Assembly: GCA_040365065.1 (NCBI GenBank) | Contig: BAABNI010000014.1 | Location: 22,221-86,220, forward strand | Source: Pelagadaptatus aseana | GTDB lineage: Bacteria > Pseudomonadota > Gammaproteobacteria > Pseudomonadales > Cellvibrionaceae | Direction: 5' to 3' | DNA length: 64,000 nt | Part shown: piece by piece, positions 57,959 to 64,000 of the stretch | Layout of the letters: every line of letters begins with the position of its first letter | Position numbering within the stretch: the first letter of the stretch is position 1 | Notes under the pieces: model-generated | Databases searched by the model: none | What the model was told of the DNA's origin: nothing | The model's input: the letters and a program-made list of their open reading frames with translations, nothing else | Translations under genes and position numbers: made by a program

Positions 57959-59116
57959 TTATTTGGCGGCTTCTAAAATATTACGGACATCTTCCAGAGT
58001 CAGGTCTCGGGTTTCCGATAGGGCGGTAAGCCCCATTTTTTCCATGTTGCCTATCAGGGCGTTGATGCCCTCATCGTCAATGCCATAATGGCTGATGCTG
58101 GTAACAATATCCAGCGAGTTAAAAAAAGCCTCGGTGTTGTCTATCGCGCGATCGATCTTCTGCTCGTCGGTGCCTTCGGTGATGTCCCAGACCCGCTCGG
58201 CAAATTGCAGCAGCTTGTCACGCTTGTGGTTTTTTCTCACCCGCAGCAGGTGCGGCAGGATAATGGCCAGAGTCCGGCCATGGGCAATACCAAACAGGGC
58301 CGTCATTTCATGGCCGATCATATGGGTGGACCAGTCCTGGGGAACGCCGCGACCAATCAGACCGTTTAACGCGTTGGTAGCTGACCAGATAAAGTTCTTG
58401 CGCGCCGCCATGTCACTGTTGTCGCGATAGGTCACGGGGCCGTCTTCGATCAGGGTTTTGAGTACCCCCTCGGCCATGCGCTCCTGAACCTTGGCGTCTG
58501 TGGGTTGGGTCAGGTATTGCTCTATCACATGTACAAAGGCATCAGCGACGCCGTTGGCGATCTGCTCTTTGGGCAAGGTCAGGGTCAGATCCGGGTCGAG
58601 AAACGAGAACTTAGGAAATACCAGAGGACAGGCAAACGGGAACTTCTGTTTGTTGAAAGTAATGACGCCTGCGGAGTTCATTTCTGAACCGGTGGCCGGC
58701 AGCGTGGCAATGCAACCCAGCGGCAAAGCTTCTTTGGCGGGAACGGGTTTGAAACCATGGAACAACATCTTGTAGGGTTCGGACTCCGTCTTGGCGGCCA
58801 GCGCGACAAACTTGGTGCCGTCCATCACCGAACCGCCGCCAACGGCGAGAAGAAAATCTATCTGTTGCTCTTTGACCACTGCCACCGCTGCCATCAGGGT
58901 TTCAAATTTGGGGTTGGGCTCAATACCACCAAATTCCACCACACAGCGATCCCCCAAGCCTGAAAGTACCTTATCCAGTGTGCCGTGCTGCTTTACGCTG
59001 CCGCCACCGTAGAGAACCATGACTCGCGCTTTGGCCGGAACAAGCTTGTCCAGTTCGTTGAGCCGGTTCTGGCCAAACACAATGTGGGTCGGGTTGTAGA
59101 AGTCGAAGTTGTTCAT
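57959..59116 (-). CDS. Iron-containing alcohol dehydrogenase, YqhD-like
   Basis: A 385-residue group III alcohol dehydrogenase. The nucleotide motif is LYGGGSVK, the second Gly-rich site is LLAVGGGSVMDGTKF, and metal ligands are seen in ADAFVHVIEQY and GIAHGRTLAIILPHLL. It closely resembles YqhD, which reduces toxic aldehydes using NADPH. It is divergent from an AraC-type regulator, the same arrangement as yqhD-yqhC in E. coli, which supports an aldehyde-response role. Confidence 0.9.
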   Translation of the reverse strand: MNNFDFYNPTHIVFGQNRLNELDKLVPAKARVMVLYGGGSVKQHGTLDKVLSGLGDRCVVEFGGIEPNPKFETLMAAVAVVKEQQIDFLLAVGGGSVMDGTKFVALAAKTESEPYKMLFHGFKPVPAKEALPLGCIATLPATGSEMNSAGVITFNKQKFPFACPLVFPKFSFLDPDLTLTLPKEQIANGVADAFVHVIEQYLTQPTDAKVQERMAEGVLKTLIEDGPVTYRDNSDMAARKNFIWSATNALNGLIGRGVPQDWSTHMIGHEMTALFGIAHGRTLAIILPHLLRVRKNHKRDKLLQFAERVWDITEGTDEQKIDRAIDNTEAFFNSLDIVTSISHYGIDDEGINALIGNMEKMGLTALSETRDLTLEDVRNILEAAK

Positions 59117-59288
59117 GGTAAGCCCTTCACTGTTGATGTGTGTACAGATTATCAGTCAAAGGGGTTGTTTAAACGGACAATTCTATCTAAATCATGCCTA
59201 AAGCTATCTGCGATAATAATTTTCAGGACTTTTGTATTCGGAGTTATTACACTTCGGCGTGGTCAGTCAGTGATATTCAGAGACGTTT

Positions 59289-60158
59289 ATGGCATCCCAA
59301 TTGGTTCAAAATGTAGCGGCGTTAGCGGTTAACGAGGGCTTGAACAAAACCCCGTTGCCAGGCGTTTGTGTGTACAAAACCTCCGCCACTCTGGAGAGGG
59401 CGCCTCTGTGTTACCGTCAGGGGGTTATTTTTGTGGTGCAGGGACGCAAACGCATTTTTATTGATAGTCAGGGGTATGACTACAACCCGGATAATTATCT
59501 GGTGTTAACCCTGCCCATGGCCGCCGAATGCGAGACGGTGGTGGAGCCCGGCAAGCCGATGTTGTCACTGATGCTGGATCTGGATCTCGCGCTGCTGGGG
59601 GAGATGGTTCGCCAGATCGATGAGTTTCGACACGAGCACACCGTGGACAAACTCAGCGATGCCAAGGGGCTCTATGTCAGCCGCTGTACATCAGACTTGT
59701 CCGATGCCGTAACCCGTTTGACCCGATGCCTTAACTCCCCGCTGGAAAGTGCTCTGTTGGGACAGGGACTGGTGCGTGAGGTGCTTTATCATCTGTTGTT
59801 GGGGCCGCAGGCGAAACCGCTGTTTTCACTGGTGTCCTACAACACCCATCTGGCCAGGCTTGAAAAGGTACTGGCCCACTTGCACGATCACTACCATCAG
59901 CATTTTGAGGTGGATCAGTTGGCCGAGATGGCAAAAATGAGTGCTTCCACGTTTCATCGCAACTTTCAGCTGGTGACCTCCTCATCGCCCAAGCAGTACA
60001 TAAAGAAATTGCGCTTGAACCGGGCTCGGGAGCTGTTGCTCGACAGAGGTCTCAAGGTGAATCAGGCCGCGTCACAGGTGGGTTATGAGAGCCCGACCCA
60101 ATTCAGTCGTGAGTTTAAGCGTTACTTTGGCGAGTCACCCAGTCAGTTGTTTGGCTGA
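59289..60158 (+). CDS. AraC-family regulator (AraC_N type, YqhC-like)
   Basis: A 289-residue regulator. The N-terminal AraC_N domain (about 15-170) has RQGVIFVVQGRKRIFIDSQG. The C-terminal double HTH includes MAKMSASTFHRNFQ and AASQVGYESPTQFSREFKRY. It is divergent from the YqhD-like gene, so it is the likely activator of it. Its 3' end overlaps the convergent AraC gene by 24 bases. Confidence 0.88.
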   Translation: MASQLVQNVAALAVNEGLNKTPLPGVCVYKTSATLERAPLCYRQGVIFVVQGRKRIFIDSQGYDYNPDNYLVLTLPMAAECETVVEPGKPMLSLMLDLDLALLGEMVRQIDEFRHEHTVDKLSDAKGLYVSRCTSDLSDAVTRLTRCLNSPLESALLGQGLVREVLYHLLLGPQAKPLFSLVSYNTHLARLEKVLAHLHDHYHQHFEVDQLAEMAKMSASTFHRNFQLVTSSSPKQYIKKLRLNRARELLLDRGLKVNQAASQVGYESPTQFSREFKRYFGESPSQLFG

Positions 60159-61151
60159 CTGGCTGGGAGGCTGGCCCGTGTATTTTTTGAATGCCCGGGA
60201 AAAGCTGGCCTGACAGCTGTAGCCCAGTTCCTGTGCGGTTTGATTGACGGACAGCCCCGATCGCAGCAGGGCTCGGGCGCGATCGAATTTCAATTCAAGC
60301 TGGATATCCCGGAAGCTCGTCGATTCCTCGGACAGATAGCGGCGTAACTGTCGGCTGCTGATGCCAAACTGCTGCGCCACGGTTTCCAGATCCGCCAGAA
60401 GATCCTGATGTTGCAGGGTGCCTCGAACCCGTCCGCTGTAGGTGAGGGCGTTGGTTTGTGCTTCTGCCACTTCGTCGCAATAGCGAATGCTGGCCAAATG
60501 CAATTTTCGATTGGCTCCGGGCAAGGGCTTTTGCTCAATGGTACGCTCGAACACAATTTCTGTTTTGTCGGCGGCAAACTCTACCTGAGTGCCAAAAAAA
60601 TCATGGTAGGTCTCGGGTTTGGAGGGGGCGTGCAAGCGCATGGATACCGACTTGGCGGTCAATGTTTGGCCCAGCAGGTCGGAAAATAACATCAGGCAAC
60701 CGCCCAGACCCCGTTCTTCTAAAAAGCGCTGGCAATCCTTGGGCATTTCAAAATCATGCAGCGTCATGCGCAGAGTGTGTTGATCGTTTTTAAACTCAAA
60801 TCGGCTGAAAGCCAATCCCAGCATCCCGTAACGCTCCATCAACTTTCTGGCTTTAGCAAGAGTTTCGCTGGTGGCCAGTGCCTGGCCGAACATGCCCATG
60901 GCGTTAGCCGTGCAGCGTTTGGATACCATCAGGCCAAGCCCTTCGTCACTGTTTTGAAGGGTTTGAATATTGCGGATCAGAGCCAGTTCTTGCCAAACGG
61001 AAATACTGGCGAGGGGACTATCAAGAGAGTCCGGATCGATGTCCGTACTGGTCAGGCATTGCTTTTGTGACAGCCCCAGTTCAGCGGCAACGTCCAACAA
61101 CATGGATGCGCCGGATGTGTCTCGCCGTTTTTGCCAATCAATGGTTGCCAA
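60135..61151 (-). CDS. AraC-family regulator (Arabinose_bd type)
   Basis: A 338-residue regulator of the same class as the one at 42266. The N-terminal ~210 residues form the Arabinose_bd sensor domain. The C-terminal AraC HTH pair includes ISSRQLRRYLSEESTSFRDI and AQELGYSCQASFSRAFKKY. It is divergent from the SRPBCC-tautomerase genes and probably controls them. Confidence 0.88.
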   Translation of the reverse strand: MATIDWQKRRDTSGASMLLDVAAELGLSQKQCLTSTDIDPDSLDSPLASISVWQELALIRNIQTLQNSDEGLGLMVSKRCTANAMGMFGQALATSETLAKARKLMERYGMLGLAFSRFEFKNDQHTLRMTLHDFEMPKDCQRFLEERGLGGCLMLFSDLLGQTLTAKSVSMRLHAPSKPETYHDFFGTQVEFAADKTEIVFERTIEQKPLPGANRKLHLASIRYCDEVAEAQTNALTYSGRVRGTLQHQDLLADLETVAQQFGISSRQLRRYLSEESTSFRDIQLELKFDRARALLRSGLSVNQTAQELGYSCQASFSRAFKKYTGQPPSQSAKQLTG

Positions 61152-61309
61152 GCTCGTCTCTCCGAATAAACCCTATTGTCCATAAATGCTACTTGTGTCC
61201 GAAAGTATCATATTTTGGTCTTTGTAACCATGGAGCTGTTTGAGGCTGCCCCGGATACTGAGGGCATATCAGCTAACTCATGAATGAATAGCAGTCTGGA
61301 CAGGAGAGG

Positions 61310-61830
61310 ATGATGTACAAGCAAACAGTCGCTTTGGTTTTTCTGGCGTCAATTGGATTACCGGTTATGGCAGAGATAAATATCAATCGCGTACCTATCG
61401 CCGCACCGATCAGTTTTGTTTATGACTACATTACCCAGCCTGATCGCTGGCACGACTGGTATCCCCACTCGAATCGGCGGAAACACCGGGAGGGTCATTA
61501 ACGGCGGGTCAGACGTTTACGGAAGTAGTCAGCATCAACCAGCGGGACACTCTGTTTACCTATCGGGTGGTTGAGTCCCGGGTGCCACTTGTCTGGGAGG
61601 TGACATACGACTCGAAAACCGTCAGGGGCTCGATTCGCTACCAACTGGATGAAACCATCGATGGCAGCTTGCTCATCCGAACTCTGGAGTATTACCCCAA
61701 TCCGGCTTCACCAGAGCAGCATAAAATTCTCGCCGGGCTTTCAGCTCAGGTACAACAGTCATCGCTGCAGGCTCTCAGGCAGCTTCGCCAAACTCTGGAA
61801 TCAGATTGGCTGAGCAAGAGTTCACATTGA
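61310..61830 (+). pseudogene. SRPBCC-family exported protein, split by a frameshift
   Basis: The first part (61310-61501) encodes a signal peptide and the SRPBCC start (RVPIAAPISFVYDYITQPDRWHDWYPHS). The frame is lost near 61470 and continues one frame away, reading ESAETPGG and on through 61567-61830 (TYRVVESRVPLVWEVTYDSK). One missing base after CACTC would restore a single protein of about 173 residues. The rest of the gene is intact, so this is either a recent inactivation or a sequencing error. Confidence 0.7.
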
Positions 61831-61856
61831 TTGGCAACCCATGAAGGAGATTCGTT

Positions 61857-62072
61857 ATGCCATTTATAACCTACACAACCGTTGAAGGTGTATTAACCGA
61901 TGATCAGAAGGCTGAGCTGACTTCCGCTCTTACCGATGCGGTTGTCAGTACGTTGGGCAAATCACTGAAACCCAATATTTGGGTGACGCTTAATGAGGCC
62001 CCGGAAGGCAATTTTTCCATTAGCGGTCATCCATTGAAAGCCAGCACATTGCAAAAGTTAATTAATGGTTAA
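61857..62072 (+). CDS. 4-oxalocrotonate tautomerase-family protein
   Basis: A 71-residue protein with the catalytic Pro directly after the start Met (MPFITYTTVEG), the key residue of the tautomerase superfamily. It is the usual size of a 4-OT subunit. The substrate is unknown. It follows the SRPBCC gene by 26 bases with an aaggag ribosome site, so it is in the same unit. Confidence 0.85.
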   Translation: MPFITYTTVEGVLTDDQKAELTSALTDAVVSTLGKSLKPNIWVTLNEAPEGNFSISGHPLKASTLQKLING

Positions 62073-62101
62073 CGTCACCGTGGTATACCAAGGAGAAACA
62101 T

Positions 62102-62527
62102 ATGCTTGAAGCGATACTGATCCTGAACGCCGTTTGGTTCATCATGGGGTTCAATGTGTTTGCACTGCGCGGACAAATTTTTGCCAAACTTGTGGTGCCG
62201 CGTGAACAGCGTGATACACCGGTAATCGATGTGCTGATTCACTCGGGTAAATTTCTCGGTGGTTTCAATCTGGCCTTTGCGGTATTGAATGTATTACTGC
62301 TGCTGAATCTTGAGCTGTTTGATAAAAATCAGCAGTGGGCTTTACTGCTGTTGGTGAATGCCATCGCTCACGGTACCCAGTTTGCCTTTAATGTGCCGAC
62401 GGCACTGGCAAATCGCCGGGGAGAAGGGGTGTGGCAAGTGTTGTCTGGTACCATGCTGTTTATCTTTGTGGTGGATTTTCTGATGATGGCGCTTAACGCT
62501 TTTCTGGCTGGTCGTTACTTTTTTTAG
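62102..62527 (+). CDS. Hypothetical four-TM membrane protein
   Basis: A 141-residue protein with four predicted TM helices (about 3-20, 48-70, 78-95, 112-135) and short loops. It follows the tautomerase gene by 29 bases after an aaggag site. I do not recognise the family. Confidence 0.7.
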   Translation: MLEAILILNAVWFIMGFNVFALRGQIFAKLVVPREQRDTPVIDVLIHSGKFLGGFNLAFAVLNVLLLLNLELFDKNQQWALLLLVNAIAHGTQFAFNVPTALANRRGEGVWQVLSGTMLFIFVVDFLMMALNAFLAGRYFF

Positions 62528-62619
62528 GGATCGCATTTTCTAGAGCACGTTTTTTTAGCGCTCGTATAGGTCATCTCTGTTATTCTTCACGCCAATTGGT
62601 ATCGAAGAATTGAGAGTCT

Positions 62620-63279
62620 ATGAATTACCTGCCTTGTCTTGAAGTTGAACCGCAAACCGCTGCTACGGCAGCGGTTATCTGGCTGCATGGTCTCGGTGCC
62701 AGCGGTGATGATTTTGCCCCCATTGTTCCCGAACTGGATCTGGGTGATCTGGCCGTGCGTTTTATTTTTCCCCACGCGCCATCACGCCCGGTGACGATTA
62801 ACAACGGCATGGTGATGCCCGCCTGGTACGACATTTTTACGTTGGATATCGATCGCAAGATTGATGAAGAGCAGATATTGCAGTCGGCTCAGGCCATTCA
62901 CGATCTTATTGATCGGGAAATTGAGCGTGGTATTGCCGCGGAACGGATTATCGTTGCCGGCTTTTCTCAGGGCGGAGCGGTGTCCTATCAGGCGGCGTTA
63001 AGCTACCCAAAACCATTGGGCGGTTTGATGACCCTGTCCACCTACTTTGCCACCAGTGACACCGTTGCCGTAGACTCCGCCAATCAACCGCTGCCGGTCT
63101 TTGTATCCCACGGTCTCTACGACTCTGTGGTTCCCGAGGTCTTGGGTCAGCGCGCTGTTGAATTGTTAAAGGCGAAATCTATTACCGCTGAGTACAAAAC
63201 CTATCCCATGGACCACGAGGTGTGTATGCCTCAGATCAGGGATATTTCGCAGTGGCTGACAACTTGTCTTAGCAACTGA
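62620..63279 (+). CDS. Carboxylesterase/phospholipase-type alpha/beta hydrolase
   Basis: A 219-residue hydrolase. The nucleophile Ser is in AGFSQGGAVSY, the oxyanion-hole block is WLHGLGASGDDFAP, the Asp is in SHGLYDSVVP and the His in MDHEVCMP. It matches the carboxylesterase/acyl-protein thioesterase family common in Pseudomonas. The substrate is a small ester or thioester, not further defined. Confidence 0.92.
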   Translation: MNYLPCLEVEPQTAATAAVIWLHGLGASGDDFAPIVPELDLGDLAVRFIFPHAPSRPVTINNGMVMPAWYDIFTLDIDRKIDEEQILQSAQAIHDLIDREIERGIAAERIIVAGFSQGGAVSYQAALSYPKPLGGLMTLSTYFATSDTVAVDSANQPLPVFVSHGLYDSVVPEVLGQRAVELLKAKSITAEYKTYPMDHEVCMPQIRDISQWLTTCLSN

Positions 63280-63310
63280 TCCCGGTAACCGTTAGAATGC
63301 GCCAGCATTA

Positions 63311-63360
63311 AAGTCATCAACACCCAAGCCATTAACACTGAAGCCATCAACACCGAAGTA
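63311..63360 (+). repeat. 15-bp tandem repeat upstream of a small gene
   Basis: Three 15-bp units (AAGTCATCAACACCC, AAGCCATTAACACTG, AAGCCATCAACACCG, 63311-63355) and the start of a fourth, ending five bases before the next start codon. They crowd out an ordinary ribosome site. Confidence 0.8.
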
Positions 63361-63365
63361 ATCCT

Positions 63366-63722
63366 ATGAAAGTCATGTTTAATGTTTATATCCAGGCCGA
63401 AGCCGAAGAGTTGCAAGATATTGCGGCAGATCTGGAGGCGGAAATAACTCCCTGGTTAGAGGAAAAGGATACCGGCGCCCAGTTGCTGGCTGATCGTGAT
63501 GAAGAGGGTGAGTATCAACGCGTTGGTATTAATATGCAGGTGCGCAAGCGAGCTGATCTGAAAGAGCCATTAAGTTTTCTTTTCAAACTGGCTAAAAGTC
63601 ATAAGTGCGATTTTGTGCTGGGTGTCTATGACGGTGATCGTCAGGAAGATATTTGCTACTTCGGCAATGAAGAGGGCAAGCCCGATGCCTTTGAAGTGGC
63701 GAATTATATTGGTTTGATTTAA
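63366..63722 (+). CDS. Hypothetical conserved protein
   Basis: A 118-residue soluble, acidic protein with no signal peptide or TM segment. I do not recognise the family. The start codon directly follows the 15-bp repeats, with no clear Shine-Dalgarno site (gtaatcct), so translation could be weak or depend on repeat number. Confidence 0.65.
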   Translation: MKVMFNVYIQAEAEELQDIAADLEAEITPWLEEKDTGAQLLADRDEEGEYQRVGINMQVRKRADLKEPLSFLFKLAKSHKCDFVLGVYDGDRQEDICYFGNEEGKPDAFEVANYIGLI

Positions 63723-63740
63723 AGGTTTTTACTCAATAAC

Positions 63741-63778
63741 AAAAAAGCCCCGCCATCGAATGATGGCGGGGCTTTTTT
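63741..63778. terminator. Bidirectional terminator
   Basis: A 17-bp perfect inverted repeat (AAAAAAGCCCCGCCATC / GATGGCGGGGCTTTTTT) with a 4-base loop. It can end both the 63366 gene and the convergent gene entering from the right. Confidence 0.93.
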
Positions 63779-63784
63779 ATGATT

Positions 63785-63805
63785 TGGGGTAGCAACGCTA
63801 CCCCA
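63785..63805. repeat. Short hairpin next to the terminator
   Basis: TGGGGTAGC (63785-63793) and GCTACCCCA (63797-63805) are exact complements with a 3-base loop. It sits just downstream of the minus-strand gene and may help stabilise its mRNA end. Confidence 0.7.
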
Positions 63806-63813
63806 GCTGAAAC

Positions 63814-64000
63814 TTAGCCAACAATTTTAATTGGCTGAGCTTCAACGGCCAGATCTTCAGACGGCGGAGCGAAAGAAGTCAGGTTAATACCGGCAACGGC
63901 TTCTTTGTACTCTTCTAGGGTCGGGAAGCGACCCAGGATGGTAGACAGAACAACCATTGGGGTAGAGCCCAGCAGGGACTCACCTTTCTTCTCAGCGCTG
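63814..64000 (-). CDS. Unidentified gene, C-terminal 61 residues (partial; possibly aconitase B)
   Basis: The minus-strand frame ends with TAA at 63814-63816 and is open to the window edge. It reads SLLGSTPMVVLSTILGRFPT and ends AVEAQPIKIVG. Codons are strongly biased (CTG, GGT, CCG), as in highly expressed genes. The spacing LGS-x9-LGR-x-PT-x-EEY aligns with the end of aconitase B, but the tail does not match, so the identity is tentative. Confidence 0.35.
   Translation of the reverse strand, partial: SAEKKGESLLGSTPMVVLSTILGRFPTLEEYKEAVAGINLTSFAPPSEDLAVEAQPIKIVG

Overview
The window looks like chromosomal DNA from a free-living, probably marine gammaproteobacterium, with a Pseudomonadales/Cellvibrionales-like gene set. 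The evidence is the order infC-rpmI-rplT-pheST-ihfA-merR, the ccmABCDEFG block beside FliK-like and FlhB-like genes, NtrC/sigma-54 and FNR-type sites, many c-di-GMP proteins and a Baeyer-Villiger monooxygenase. I see no phage, transposase or integrase genes. The organism assignment is inference from gene content only.

Layout. 1-5.0 kb: translation genes (infC tail, rpmI, rplT, pheS, pheT), ihfA and a MerR regulator. 5.2-7.4 kb: a chemoreceptor with a good sigma-28 promoter. 7.5-12.5 kb: nitrate uptake (ABC transporter nrtABC plus an outer-membrane barrel protein) behind NtrC boxes and a sigma-54 promoter. 12.7-14.0 kb: a periplasmic binding protein and tRNA-Pro(GGG). 14.1-18.8 kb, minus strand: the complete periplasmic nitrate reductase operon napEFDABC, including a 50-residue GTG-start napE. 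19.1-27.2 kb: a gamma-glutamyl amine (Puu-like) catabolic set: aldehyde dehydrogenase, LuxR regulator, glutamine-synthetase-like ligase, class I amidotransferase, NhaC-family antiporter and FAD oxidase. A 17-bp motif (TACCC-N7-GATA) recurs upstream of its three transcription units.

27.4-34.4 kb: a c-di-GMP block. A response regulator, a diguanylate cyclase and a PilZ-like protein lie on the minus strand. Divergent from them is a 1135-residue fusion of an ammonium transporter (Amt) to PAS, GGDEF and EAL domains, preceded by its own NtrC box and sigma-54 promoter. With the nitrate and amine genes this makes about 27 kb of nitrogen-themed DNA, and the Amt fusion is the best candidate here for an unusual system: a nitrogen-controlled ammonium sensor/transporter wired to c-di-GMP. 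34.5-38.9 kb: a MoxR-type AAA+ ATPase overlapping a GspE-type secretion ATPase whose N-terminus is an isoaspartyl-methyltransferase-like domain, then a DUF547 protein.

38.9-43.3 kb: two SDR dehydrogenases, a Baeyer-Villiger monooxygenase and a divergent AraC regulator with two 13-bp operator repeats 21 bp apart. 43.3-48.4 kb: small conserved genes (DUF1269, two unknowns, msrA, two tandem ICMT-like methyltransferases, hydroxypyruvate isomerase and tartronate semialdehyde reductase). 48.5-56 kb: FlhB-like and FliK-like genes and ccmABCDEFG, without ccmH or ccmI. 56-64 kb: an outer-membrane protein, a spermidine-synthase-like protein, an iron-type alcohol dehydrogenase, two AraC regulators, a frameshifted SRPBCC gene, a tautomerase, an esterase and the 3' end of an unidentified, highly codon-biased gene.

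Several intergenic regions carry repeats: related TGTCATC-ended hairpins (9.2 and 24.1 kb), 100-bp tandem units (23.8-24.0 kb), 17-bp and 15-bp tandem units (38.0, 40.6 and 63.3 kb), and a degenerate 20-bp repeat at 34.45 kb that contains a string identical to the start of the Illumina adapter.
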